Shown: positions 22,104 to 29,940 of the stretch, in pieces | Numbering within the stretch: the first letter of the stretch is position 1 | Layout of the letters: each line of letters starts with the position of its first letter | DNA from: Paractinoplanes maris | Lineage (GTDB): Bacteria > Actinomycetota > Actinomycetes > Mycobacteriales > Micromonosporaceae | DNA length: 64,000 bases | Assembly (NCBI RefSeq): GCF_023544465.1 | Contig: NZ_JALPVL010000008.1 | Location: forward strand, 434,001 to 498,000 | Direction: 5' to 3' | Notes under the pieces: generated by a model | Database searches by the model: none | What the model saw: the letters and a program-made list of their open reading frames with translations, nothing else | What the model was told of the DNA's origin: nothing | Program-made: the position numbers and the translations under genes

Positions 22104-23570
22104 TCAGCGACCGGCGCGGCGTCCGCCGACCCGGGTGCCCGACGAGAACGCGGCCGCGCCGCTCGTGCGGGACTGGGTCGAGTGCACCGGCGTCGAGCCG
22201 GAGCGGGGCTGGCTCGACCGGGGCTGGTTGGACCGGGGCTGGCCCGATCCGCCGCGACGGCGCGCGCCACCGGTCTGCTCCGGCACGGCACCACCCTCGG
22301 CGGGGCGAGCCGGGCCACGGCCGCGACCGCCCCGGCGCGGGGCTCCGGCGCGCGGGGCACCGCCAGCGGTCGCGGCGACCGGGGCCGGCGCGGCCGACGG
22401 GGTGACGAACGTCCGCTCGCCCGGCGCGAGCTCGGCCAGCAGCGGGTCACCCGGACGGGTGCGGCTGGTGGTCGGGCGGACGCCGGCCCGGCGGGTGAGG
22501 TCGCGCACCTCGGCCTGCTGGTCGTCGGTCATCAGCGTGATCACGGTGCCTGCGGCGCCGGCCCGGGCCGTCCGGCCGGAGCGGTGCAGATAGGCCTTGT
22601 GCTCGACCGGCGGGTCGGCGTGGATGACCAGGGCCACGTCGTCGACGTGGATGCCGCGGGCGGCGATGTCGGTCGCCACCAGCGTGCCCGCGCTGCCGTC
22701 GGAGAACGCCGCCATGTTGCGGTTGCGGGCGTTCTGGGCGAGGTTGCCGTGCAGCTCGACGGCGGGCACCCCGGCCTGCACGAGCTGGCGGGTCAGCACC
22801 TTGGCCCGGCGCTTGGTGCGGGTGAAGACGACCGACCGGCCGGGGGCCGACAGCAGGTCGACCAGCACCGGGAAGCGGTCGTCGCCGCGTACGTGCAGCA
22901 CGTGGTGCGACATCTCGACCGGTGCCTCGGTGGCCGAGTCGACGGAGTGCGTGACCGGCTTGTGCAGGAAGCGCTTGACCAGCACGTCGACCCCGTTGTC
23001 GAGGGTCGCCGAGAACAGCATGCGCTGGCCCTCGCGCGGGGTCTGCTCCATCAGGCGGCGGACCACCGGCAGGAAGCCGAGGTCGGCCATGTGGTCGGCC
23101 TCGTCGAGCACGGTGATCTCCACCGCGTCGAGCGAGGCGTGACCGTTGCGCAGGTGGTCGTCGAGCCGCCCGGGGCAGGCCACGAGCACGTCGACGCCGG
23201 CCTTGAGACCCTTGATCTGCGGGTTGGCGCCGACCCCGCCGAAGACGGTGAGGGTGCGCAGGCCGAGCTTGGCCGCCAGCGGCGCCAGGGTGGCGTCGAT
23301 CTGGGTGGCCAGCTCGCGGGTGGGGGCCAGGATCAGCGCCCGCGGGCGGCCGGGCCGGCGCGGGGTCTTGGAGGCGGCCAGCCGGGCCAGCACGGGCAGG
23401 GCGAAGGCGTACGTCTTGCCGGAGCCGGTGCGGCCCCGGCCGAGAACATCCTTGCCGGCCAGCGAGTCGGGCAGCGTGGCGGCCTGGATGGGGAACGGGG
23501 TGGTGATGCCGAGCTCGGCAAGGGCCGTGGACAGCACGGCGGGCACGCCGAAATCGGTGAACGTGGTCAT
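22104..23570 (-). CDS. DEAD-box ATP-dependent RNA helicase
   Basis: A 488-residue DEAD-box helicase that remodels RNA in the cytoplasm. All motifs are seen: Q motif (FPIQAATLP), motif I GRTGSGKT, PTRELATQ, motif II VLDEADHMADLGF, motif III SAT, ATDIAARGIHVDDV and HRSGRTARAG. The C-terminal tail from about residue 370 is glycine/arginine-rich RNA-binding low complexity and carries three QPRS(S/G)-like pentads encoded by 15-bp tandem repeats (22204-22248). ATG 23570 is chosen with GGGAG about 11 bases upstream; the frame stays open 98 codons further but looks like leader. The cold-shock type is likely from the architecture. Confidence 0.93.
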   Translation of the reverse strand: MTTFTDFGVPAVLSTALAELGITTPFPIQAATLPDSLAGKDVLGRGRTGSGKTYAFALPVLARLAASKTPRRPGRPRALILAPTRELATQIDATLAPLAAKLGLRTLTVFGGVGANPQIKGLKAGVDVLVACPGRLDDHLRNGHASLDAVEITVLDEADHMADLGFLPVVRRLMEQTPREGQRMLFSATLDNGVDVLVKRFLHKPVTHSVDSATEAPVEMSHHVLHVRGDDRFPVLVDLLSAPGRSVVFTRTKRRAKVLTRQLVQAGVPAVELHGNLAQNARNRNMAAFSDGSAGTLVATDIAARGIHVDDVALVIHADPPVEHKAYLHRSGRTARAGAAGTVITLMTDDQQAEVRDLTRRAGVRPTTSRTRPGDPLLAELAPGERTFVTPSAAPAPVAATAGGAPRAGAPRRGGRGRGPARPAEGGAVPEQTGGARRRGGSGQPRSNQPRSSQPRSGSTPVHSTQSRTSGAAAFSSGTRVGGRRAGR

Positions 23571-23881
23571 GTAGCGGGAACTCCCAAAAGGTCGAGGGTC
23601 GTCCTGCCCGGCGCAGACTTTGTTCTCAGTCGCGGCGCGTGGTGGTCGATCCGAAGGACCGTGCCCGAGGACTGTGCCTCCGGGTGCCGGTCCGGCAGGC
23701 GGCCCGAGGCAAGACTGGGCGGGCCGCGTGATCAAGCATACCCGTACTTCACGGAGACGGTTGCCGGGTGTGAAGCAACCGTTCTGCACCCCCAAAGGAC
23801 CCATTTCGCACTTTATCGAGATCACCTTTCTTCTCAGCGCCGGGATCCCCCCTCCGGCCGGCACATGAGGAGACCCCCCAC
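23571..23881. other. 311-base divergent intergenic region (helicase leader and sigma promoter)
   Basis: No convincing gene is present, although the minus-strand frame upstream of the helicase stays open. The stretch near 23800-23830 is comparatively AT-rich (CACTTTATCGAGATCACC) and is the best place for the sigma gene promoter. The helicase side may be a long 5' leader, and GGGAGTTCCC just before its start could fold over the ribosome-binding site. Confidence 0.4.
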
Positions 23882-24724
23882 ATGAGCGTTGCTGAGGAAA
23901 GGCGTCGCGAGGACGTCGTCCAAGCCCACATGCCGCTGGTCGGCCATCTGGTCCGCGAGATGCTGGCGCGGGTCCCGGCCCACGTCAACCGGGACGACCT
24001 GCTCTCCGCCGGTTACGCCGCGCTGGTGCACGCGGCCCGCGGCTACGACGACGACCGCGGCGTGCCGTTCGCCCGCTTCGCCGCGGCCCGGGTGCGTGGT
24101 GCGCTGCTCGACGAGCTGCGCGGCCTCGACTGGGCCAGCCGCTCGGTGCGGCAGCGGGCCCGCCGCACCGACACCGCCCGCCAGGACCTGATCGCCGAGC
24201 TGGGCCGCATGCCCACCGTCCGCGAGGTGGCCGACCGGCTCGGCTGCTCGGTCGAGGACATCGAGCACGCCGACGACGACGTCCAGCGGGCCGTGGTGTT
24301 CAGCCTGCAGGGCTTCGCCACGGCCGGCGCCGACGACATGGTGACCGAGCCCAGCGCCGGCCCGGAGGAGATGCTGATCCGGCGGGAACGGGTCGGCTAT
24401 CTGCGGGACGCGATCGACGCGCTGCCCGAGCGGCTGCGCGCTGTGGTGCGGGGCTACTTCTTCGAGGAACGGCCGATGGCCCGCATCGCCGAGGAGTTGG
24501 GAGTCACCGAGTCGCGAGTGTCACAGTTGCGGGCCGAGGCCCTGACGTTGCTGCGCGACGGCCTGAACACGCACCTCGACCCGGCGCTGGCCGCCCAGAA
24601 CGCGGTCAAGCAGGGCTGCGTCGCCCGCCGCCGGGCCGCGTACTACGACCAGATCGCCGACCGTGGCACGTTGCAGTCGCGGCTGGCCTGGACCAGCCCG
24701 GACGGACTGACCGTGGCCGCCTGA
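23882..24724 (+). CDS. FliA/WhiG-type sigma-70 family factor (copy A)
   Basis: A 280-residue sigma factor with regions 2, 3 and 4 in the order of the FliA/WhiG/SigF group. HMPLVGHLVREML and DLLSAGYAALVHAARGYD form region 2. GRMPTVREVADRLG is region 3. RPMARIAEELGVTESRVSQLR is region 4, where the ESRVSQL recognition helix is typical of FliA. ATGAGGAGACC gives a good ribosome-binding site before ATG 23882. A clearly related paralogue lies 3 kb away in inverted orientation (27885-28802), with a HelD gene between them. Control of motility or sporulation genes is the family role; the regulon here is unknown. Confidence 0.9.
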   Translation: MSVAEERRREDVVQAHMPLVGHLVREMLARVPAHVNRDDLLSAGYAALVHAARGYDDDRGVPFARFAAARVRGALLDELRGLDWASRSVRQRARRTDTARQDLIAELGRMPTVREVADRLGCSVEDIEHADDDVQRAVVFSLQGFATAGADDMVTEPSAGPEEMLIRRERVGYLRDAIDALPERLRAVVRGYFFEERPMARIAEELGVTESRVSQLRAEALTLLRDGLNTHLDPALAAQNAVKQGCVARRRAAYYDQIADRGTLQSRLAWTSPDGLTVAA

Positions 24725-24741
24725 ACGTCTGCCTCGAAGAA

Positions 24742-24772
24742 CGGTGCCCGCCGCGGTTCGCGGCGGGCACCG
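24742..24772. terminator. Strong bidirectional terminator hairpin
   Basis: A perfect 14-bp stem (24742-24755 with 24759-24772) closed by GTT lies 17 bases after the sigma gene stop and before the convergent lipoprotein gene. It can serve both. Confidence 0.75.
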
Positions 24773-24795
24773 GCTTGTTCAAGGGGAGATACGGA

Positions 24796-25311
24796 TCACT
24801 GGTTGGCGCAGGTGCCGGCCTTCTTCTGAGCCGCGATGGCCTTGGCCGCGCCCTGCTTGTAGAGGGCCAGGCCCTCCTTGGCCGGCTCGAGCTTCCAGGC
24901 GTCGGTCTCGTACACCATCGTGTACGACTGGGCGGCCACCAGCTGCTTGGCGATGACGACAGCCCGGTCGGTGCCCTCCATGCGGGCGCTGGTGAGCTGG
25001 ATCGCCAGGCCCTTGCGGGAGCAGGCCTGGTTGAGCTTGACGTAGTCGTCCTTGGTGATCGCCTGCTTGCCGGCGGCCGTGTACATGTCCCAGGCGCCGG
25101 CGAAGTCGCCCCCGGCGAAGCGATCGAAGACGGTCTGCGCGGCCGACTTGGCGGCTTCGATGTTCTTGGGCTGGGGGCCGCCCGCGGCCGCCTGGGCGGC
25201 GCCGTCGGCCGGGGCCTCGTCGTCCCCGGTGCAGGCCGCGGAGAAAGCGAGGGTGGCGGCAGCGATGAGGGTCAGCGCGCCGAGGCGTCGGATCGGGTGG
25301 TTGTGGGTCAT
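24796..25311 (-). CDS. Secreted lipoprotein of unknown function
   Basis: A 171-residue protein with a lipoprotein signal: MTHNHPIRRLG, a hydrophobic core, and lipobox FSAAC with the cysteine at about residue 27. The mature part has a DUF4878/NTF2-like feel (AAQTVFDRFAGGDFAGAWDMY, then a central KQLVAAQSYTMVYETDAWKL), which suggests a small cone-shaped lipid-anchored fold outside the membrane. It is transcribed alone, convergent to the sigma gene and divergent from the HelD gene. Function unknown. Confidence 0.75.
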   Translation of the reverse strand: MTHNHPIRRLGALTLIAAATLAFSAACTGDDEAPADGAAQAAAGGPQPKNIEAAKSAAQTVFDRFAGGDFAGAWDMYTAAGKQAITKDDYVKLNQACSRKGLAIQLTSARMEGTDRAVVIAKQLVAAQSYTMVYETDAWKLEPAKEGLALYKQGAAKAIAAQKKAGTCANQ

Positions 25312-25429
25312 GACCGGGTTAATGGGGATCGGCCGTCGTGCGTAACGGCTCGCCGGAAAAGTTGACCGATTGACGACACTTCACCGGCGAGCCGTAACCT
25401 GGGTCTCACGGGTGGGAGCACGGGAGTCG

Positions 25430-25527
25430 ATGCGCTAATCTAAGCGTTTCCATGCAACAAAAAAAGACGACAGGAATTGTCGTCTTAAGCCTTAATCTGT
25501 AGGGCCCGAATTTTAACACAAAGGGGA
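25430..25527. promoter_or_regulatory. AT-rich leader upstream of the helD-like gene
   Basis: About 100 bases far richer in A and T than the rest of the window, with an A7 run at 25459-25465, a perfect hairpin at 25464-25486, TTAAGCCTTAA at 25485-25495 and GAATTTTAAC at 25508-25517. It ends in the ribosome-binding site GGGGAG (25523-25528). It probably holds the helD promoter and a regulatory leader, and would be a good Lsr2 target because of its AT content. HelR-type genes elsewhere are induced by rifamycins through an upstream element; I cannot verify such an element here. Confidence 0.5.
25464..25486 (-). terminator. Intrinsic-terminator-like hairpin on the minus strand
   Basis: AAGACGACA, loop GGAAT, TGTCGTCTT gives a perfect 9-bp stem. 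Read on the minus strand the stem is followed by an uninterrupted T tract (complement of the A run at 25459-25465), the classic Rho-independent form and the best one in this window. It would end a leftward transcript starting near or inside the helD gene. On the plus strand it can act as a leader hairpin. Confidence 0.6.
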
Positions 25528-25533
25528 GTGGCT

Positions 25534-27837
25534 TTGTCAAGCTCCGCCGCGGTGACGCGAGACGACGACCTCCGTGCCGAACAGGCGTACCTCACCACCC
25601 TCTACAAGCGGCTGGACAGCCTGCGGACGCAGGCCGACGACCGTCTCCGGGCGATTCTGCTGGAGGGCGGCGGCACCCCGCAGGGACGCGCACAACGTGA
25701 GGCGACCCGCAGTCATTACGCCGAACAACTGGCACAGATGAATGCGGTCGAGAACGGTCTCTGTTTCGGGCGGCTCGATTTCGCCGCCGACCAGCCGCGC
25801 TACATCGGGCGTCTCGGACTGTCGGCCGAGGAACACGACCGTGATCCGCTTCTCGTCGACTGGCGGGCCCCCGCCGCGCGACCGTTCTATCTGGCCACCG
25901 CGGTGTCGCCCGACGGGGTGACCCGGCGCCGCCACCTGCGCACCAAGGGCCGCACGGTGACCGCCATCGACGACGAGGTGCTCGACCTCGAGGCCGGGGC
26001 CGGTGGCCGCGAGGACGTGACCGGTGAGGCGGCACTGCTCTCGGCGCTGACCGCCAGCCGCACCGGCCGGATGCGCGACATCGTCGAGACCATCCAGGCC
26101 GAGCAGGACGAGGTGATCCGGGCCGGGCTCAACGGCGTCATGGTGGTGCAGGGCGGCCCGGGCACCGGCAAGACCGCTGTCGCGCTGCACCGGGCGGCCT
26201 ACCTGCTCTACACCTACCGCGGTCAGCTCACCAAGCAGGGCGTCCTGATCCTCGGGCCGAACCCGACGTTCCTCCGCTACATCTCGCAGGTGCTGCCGTC
26301 GCTCGCCGAGACCGGAGTCCTGCTGGCCACCCTCGGCGACATGTTCCCCGGCGTCCGGGCCCGGGCTGTCGAACCGGCCGCGGCGGCCGCGCTCAAGGGC
26401 CGTACGGTCATGTTGGACGTGCTGGAGCGCGCCGTCGCCGACTGGCAGACCGTGCCCGCCGACTACGTGGAGGTCGACCACGACGGCTACCCGCTGCGCA
26501 TCGAGCGGGCCGTCCTCGAGGACGCCCGGGCCGCCGCCCGCCGGCCCGGCCGCCCGCACAACGTGGCCCGATCGATCTTTGTCACCGAGGCGATCCACGC
26601 GCTGTCCCTGCAGATCGCCGAGCGGATCGGCGCCGACCCGCTGGGCGGCGACAACCTGCTCTCCGCGGCCGACCTCGCCGAGACCCGTCGCGAGCTGCGC
26701 GAGGACATCGACGTGCAGCGCGTGCTGTTCGACTTCTGGCCGGTGCTGACCCCGCGCCGGGTGCTCCGCGAGCTGCTCAGCGACCCCGACCGGCTCGAAT
26801 CGGCCGGGCGCGAGCTCACCGAGGCCGAGCGCGCGCTGCTGCTGCGCGAGCACGACGCCCGCTGGACCCCGGCTGACGTGCCCCTGCTCGACGAGCTGGC
26901 CGAACTGCTGGGTGTCGACGACACCCTCAAGGCCCGGCAGGTGGCGCAGGAGAGGCGGGAGGCCATCGAGTACGCCGAGGGTGTGCTCGAGATCGTCGAA
27001 GGCTCCCGCTCGCTCGACTTCGAGGACCAGGAGGAGGAGATCCTCTCGGCCATCGACGTCGTGGACGCCAGTGCGTTCGTCGAGCGGCACGAGGTGCTCG
27101 ACACCCGCACCGCCGCCGAGCGCGCGGCCGCCGACCGTACCTGGGCCTTCGGTCATGTGATCGTCGACGAGGCCCAGGAGCTCTCGCCGATGGCCTGGCG
27201 CCTGCTCATGCGGCGCTGCCCGAGCCGGTCGATGACCGTGGTCGGCGACGTCGCCCAGACCTCGGAACTGGCCGGCACCACGACCTGGGAGCAGGTCTTC
27301 GAACCGTTCGTGGCCCAGCGCTGGAACCTGGTCGAGCTGACCGTCAACTACCGCACGCCGGCCGAGGTGATGGCGGTGGCGGCCGACGTGCTGGCCGCGG
27401 TCGACCCGGCGCTGGAGCCGCCACGGTCGGTGCGCACGGCCGGCGTCGAGCCGTGGGCGCTCCGTGTCCCGTCGGTCGCGCTGCCGTCGGAGGTGATTGC
27501 CGCCGTACGGCTGGAAGCGGCCGAAGCCGGGAACGGGCGCGTCGCCGTGATCGTCCCCGAGGCGCGCGAGGCCGCACTGGGCAGCGCGCTGGTCGATGCG
27601 GTTCCCGGCGCGGCCGTGGGGGAGCAGCCCGACCTGCTCAACCAGGTGGTGCTGATGACCGTGCGGCAGGCCAAGGGCCTCGAGTTCGACGCCGTGATCG
27701 TGGTCGAACCCGACGAGATCATCGCCGAGAGCCCGCGCGGGCTGTCCGATCTCTACGTGGCGGTCACCCGGGCCACGCGCCGGTTGGGTGTGCTGCACAC
27801 GGCCGAGCTGCCGAAGGTGCTCAGCGCGCTCGCATGA
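25534..27837 (+). CDS. helD: HelD/HelR-type RNA polymerase recycling ATPase (UvrD-like)
   Basis: A 767-residue protein of the UvrD/Rep-like helicase superfamily with HelD architecture. An N-terminal coiled-coil arm (about residues 1-75, with RAEQAYLTTLYKRLDSLR) and a region carrying GRLDF and YIGRLGL come first. A Walker A QGGPGTGKTAVALHR follows near residue 206, then an inserted domain, VIVDEAQELSPMAW, and C-terminal VRQAKGLEFDAVIVVEPD with LYVAVTRATRRLGVLH. HelD dissociates stalled or drug-bound RNA polymerase from nucleic acid. TTG 25534 is preferred because GGGGAG lies five bases before it; GTG 25528 overlaps that site. It sits between two FliA-like sigma genes. HelR (rifamycin tolerance) versus housekeeping HelD cannot be settled here. 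Confidence 0.85.
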   Translation: MSSSAAVTRDDDLRAEQAYLTTLYKRLDSLRTQADDRLRAILLEGGGTPQGRAQREATRSHYAEQLAQMNAVENGLCFGRLDFAADQPRYIGRLGLSAEEHDRDPLLVDWRAPAARPFYLATAVSPDGVTRRRHLRTKGRTVTAIDDEVLDLEAGAGGREDVTGEAALLSALTASRTGRMRDIVETIQAEQDEVIRAGLNGVMVVQGGPGTGKTAVALHRAAYLLYTYRGQLTKQGVLILGPNPTFLRYISQVLPSLAETGVLLATLGDMFPGVRARAVEPAAAAALKGRTVMLDVLERAVADWQTVPADYVEVDHDGYPLRIERAVLEDARAAARRPGRPHNVARSIFVTEAIHALSLQIAERIGADPLGGDNLLSAADLAETRRELREDIDVQRVLFDFWPVLTPRRVLRELLSDPDRLESAGRELTEAERALLLREHDARWTPADVPLLDELAELLGVDDTLKARQVAQERREAIEYAEGVLEIVEGSRSLDFEDQEEEILSAIDVVDASAFVERHEVLDTRTAAERAAADRTWAFGHVIVDEAQELSPMAWRLLMRRCPSRSMTVVGDVAQTSELAGTTTWEQVFEPFVAQRWNLVELTVNYRTPAEVMAVAADVLAAVDPALEPPRSVRTAGVEPWALRVPSVALPSEVIAAVRLEAAEAGNGRVAVIVPEAREAALGSALVDAVPGAAVGEQPDLLNQVVLMTVRQAKGLEFDAVIVVEPDEIIAESPRGLSDLYVAVTRATRRLGVLHTAELPKVLSALA

Positions 27838-27842
27838 GAAAA

Positions 27843-27868
27843 GGGGGCTCGGCTTGCGCCGAGCCCCC
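27843..27868. terminator. Bidirectional terminator between helD and sigma copy B
   Basis: GGGGGCTCGGC (27843-27853), loop TTGC, and the complement at 27858-27868. On the minus strand the stem is followed by TTTTC, so it serves the sigma gene as an intrinsic terminator as well as helD. Confidence 0.75.
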
Positions 27869-27884
27869 TGCGGGTGGTTTCTGC

Positions 27885-28802
27885 TTACGCGGCCGGGACG
27901 GGCACGCCGCGGCTGTACGCGGTGTGGCCGTGCGCGTTGGTCATGGCCAGCCGGCTGTGCATCGTCGTGGTCTCGGCGATGCTGTTGTAGTAGCTGGCCC
28001 GGCGGCGCGCGACGATGCTCTCCGGGTTGTCCGGCACCGGGGCCATGTCCGGGTTCAGGTGCGTGTTCAGGCCGTCCTTGAGCAGCGACAACGCCTCGGC
28101 GCGCAGCTGCGACACCCGTGACTCGGTGACTCCCAGGTCGGCGGCGATGTCGGCCATCGGACGCTCGTGCAGGAAGTACTCGGTGATGACGACCTGCAGC
28201 CGCTCGGGCAGCGAGCCGATCGCGTGGTGCAGGTAACCGATCTGCTCCCGGCGGATCAGCATGTCCTCCGGGCCCGGGGTCTTCTCGGTCACCAGGTCGT
28301 CGGCGCTGCTCGTGGTGAAGCCCTGCAGCGAGAGCACGGTGGCGCGCTGCACGTCGGTGTCGGTCTGCTTGAGCTCGCCGGTCGTGGTGCCGAGGGCCTG
28401 GGCCAGCTCGTCGGGGGTGGGCGTGCGGCCCAGCGTGGTGGTCAGCGCCTGACGGGTGGTGTCGGTGGCGCGGGCCTTGGTGCGCACCGAACGGGTCGCC
28501 CAGTCGAGAGCGCGCAGCTCGTCGAGGATGGCGCCGCGGATACGGGTGCTGGCGAACCGGTGGAACGGGATGCCGCGGTCCGGGTCCCAGCCGCGGGCCG
28601 CGGTGACCAGGGCGTGCAGGCCGGCGCTGGTCAGGTCGTCCCGGTGGATGTGGTTGGGGATGCGGCTGAGCATGTCGCGCACCAGGTGACCGACGAGCGG
28701 CATGTGGGTGCGGATGATCTGCTCCTGCTCGGCGGCGGACAGCACCGTCGTGGCGGCGGTGTCGGCAGTGAAGTCGGCAGCGGTCGTCGCGGTGCTGGTC
28801 AT
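27885..28802 (-). CDS. FliA/WhiG-type sigma-70 family factor (copy B)
   Basis: A 305-residue paralogue of the sigma factor at 23882. The two align along their whole length, with well over half the residues identical by eye (for example HMPLVGHLVR, SLQGF, EDMLIRRE or EEMLIRRE, and LGVTESRVSQLRAEAL). Copy B has an extra N-terminal threonine/alanine-rich stretch (residues 1-25) and a different C-terminal tail. ATG 28802 follows a GGGGGGAACC-type site; an ATG 18 codons upstream lacks one. It is convergent with helD. Inverted paralogues on both sides of helD suggest an old duplication or functional clustering of RNA-polymerase-binding proteins. Confidence 0.9.
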   Translation of the reverse strand: MTSTATTAADFTADTAATTVLSAAEQEQIIRTHMPLVGHLVRDMLSRIPNHIHRDDLTSAGLHALVTAARGWDPDRGIPFHRFASTRIRGAILDELRALDWATRSVRTKARATDTTRQALTTTLGRTPTPDELAQALGTTTGELKQTDTDVQRATVLSLQGFTTSSADDLVTEKTPGPEDMLIRREQIGYLHHAIGSLPERLQVVITEYFLHERPMADIAADLGVTESRVSQLRAEALSLLKDGLNTHLNPDMAPVPDNPESIVARRRASYYNSIAETTTMHSRLAMTNAHGHTAYSRGVPVPAA

Positions 28803-28920
28803 GTGTGGTTCCCCCCGTTGTCGGCGGCCCGAGTGGCTGGGCTCTCCGGCGTACACAGGGAGGTTCGTCAGCGGGTGGGTCCCGTTGAAGTGACAACAGG
28901 GTGCGCGACGGTTGCTGATT

Positions 28921-29280
28921 TCATGGCGTCGCTTCGCTCCGCGGGCGATCGCCTGGGACCCGATGAGTTGGCAGGCGATTTGCCGCCGTCCGCAAACCCC
29001 GCGGCCGTCGACAAACCGACTGCCAACTCACCGGCGGCGATCGCCGGTTCTGGCTCGACAGACCACGTAGCCGTTGGCAAACCGACTGCCAGATCACCGT
29101 CGGCGATCGCTGTGGCATGGCTTCGCTTCGCTCGCGGCGATCGCCGGTTGTGGCTCGACAGACCACGTAGCCGTTGGCAAACCGACTGCCAGATCACTGG
29201 CGGCGATCGCTGTGACATGGCTTCGCGGCGATCGCCGGTTTGTGGCTCGACAGACCACTGGCTGTGGCAAATCGACTGCC
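28921..29280. repeat. Non-coding tandem repeat array, unit about 100 bases
   Basis: Three clear copies, starting near 29041, 29141 and 29233 (periods 100 and 92), contain TGGCTCGACAGACCAC followed by TTGGCAAACCGACTGCC (the last copy is diverged). A degenerate fourth copy lies to the left (about 28921-29040). The octamer GCGATCGC occurs six times within the array, always inside the palindrome-like CGGCGATCGCCG or its CGGCGATCGCTG variant. Periods not divisible by three and stop codons argue against coding. It fills most of the gap between the sigma gene and the DUF456 gene (28803-29398). Confidence 0.85.
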
Positions 29281-29398
29281 GGGTTGGTGGGGGTGGTTGC
29301 TGGTTGGGGGGTGGCTTCAGGATCGGGTTGGCTGTGGGTTGGTTGAGACTTCGGGGGTGGCTCTTTTCGCCGTTGCGTCGGCCTGGCACCTTGAGCGC

Positions 29399-29914
29399 AT
29401 GGGTCTGACCGACAGCGCGTGGGTGATCAACTTGATTGCCGGCTTGGCGATCGCCGTCGGTGTGGTCGGTGTCGTGGTGCCGGTTGTGCCTGGCCTGCTG
29501 CTGAGCTGGGCCGGGGTGCTGCTGTGGGCGGCGCTGGGGGAGGGTAGCGGCGCGGTGCGCTGGCTGACCTTCGGCGTGGCCACCGCCGTGGCGTTGCTGG
29601 GTGCGCTGATCAAATATCTGGTTCCGGGCCGCCGGCTAAAGAGCGCCGGAGTCCCGAATTCCGCCCTGCTGGCCGGCGGGCTGCTCGGTGTGATCGGCTT
29701 CTTCGTGATTCCGGTGCTGGGCCTGCCGCTGGGCTTCGTCCTCGGTATCTACCTGGTCGAACGCATGCGGCTGGGCCCCGGTCAGGCCTGGCCCTCGACC
29801 AAGCAGGCCCTGCACGCGGCCGGCATGGCCATGCTGATCGAGTTCACCGCGGCCCTGGCCGTGGCCGTCCTCTGGGTCTTCGGCCTGCTCTGGTCAGGCT
29901 GGCTGCTCCCCTGA
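29399..29914 (+). CDS. DUF456-family membrane protein
   Basis: A 171-residue protein with about four hydrophobic segments and glycine-rich membrane helices (LAIAVGVVGVVVPVVPGLLLSW first, quoted here only for its pattern). IPVLGLPLGFVLGIYLVE matches the conserved DUF456 core. ATG 29399 is chosen because the repeat array ends just upstream; no strong ribosome-binding site is visible (TTGAGCGC precedes). DUF456 members are inner-membrane proteins of unknown role. It is followed by a convergent D,D-carboxypeptidase gene 26 bases away. Confidence 0.85.
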   Translation: MGLTDSAWVINLIAGLAIAVGVVGVVVPVVPGLLLSWAGVLLWAALGEGSGAVRWLTFGVATAVALLGALIKYLVPGRRLKSAGVPNSALLAGGLLGVIGFFVIPVLGLPLGFVLGIYLVERMRLGPGQAWPSTKQALHAAGMAMLIEFTAALAVAVLWVFGLLWSGWLLP

Positions 29915-29940
29915 CCGGCACTCACGGCGGCTTGACCGTC

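Noticed and set aside
25537..28896. 1119-codon minus-strand open frame
   Set aside because: Antisense to helD and in another frame over sigma copy B; low complexity, no domain.
28868..29389. 173-codon minus-strand frame through the repeat array
   Set aside because: Repeat periods of 100 and 92 shift the frame at each unit, so the repeated peptide appears in different frames; no ribosome-binding site.
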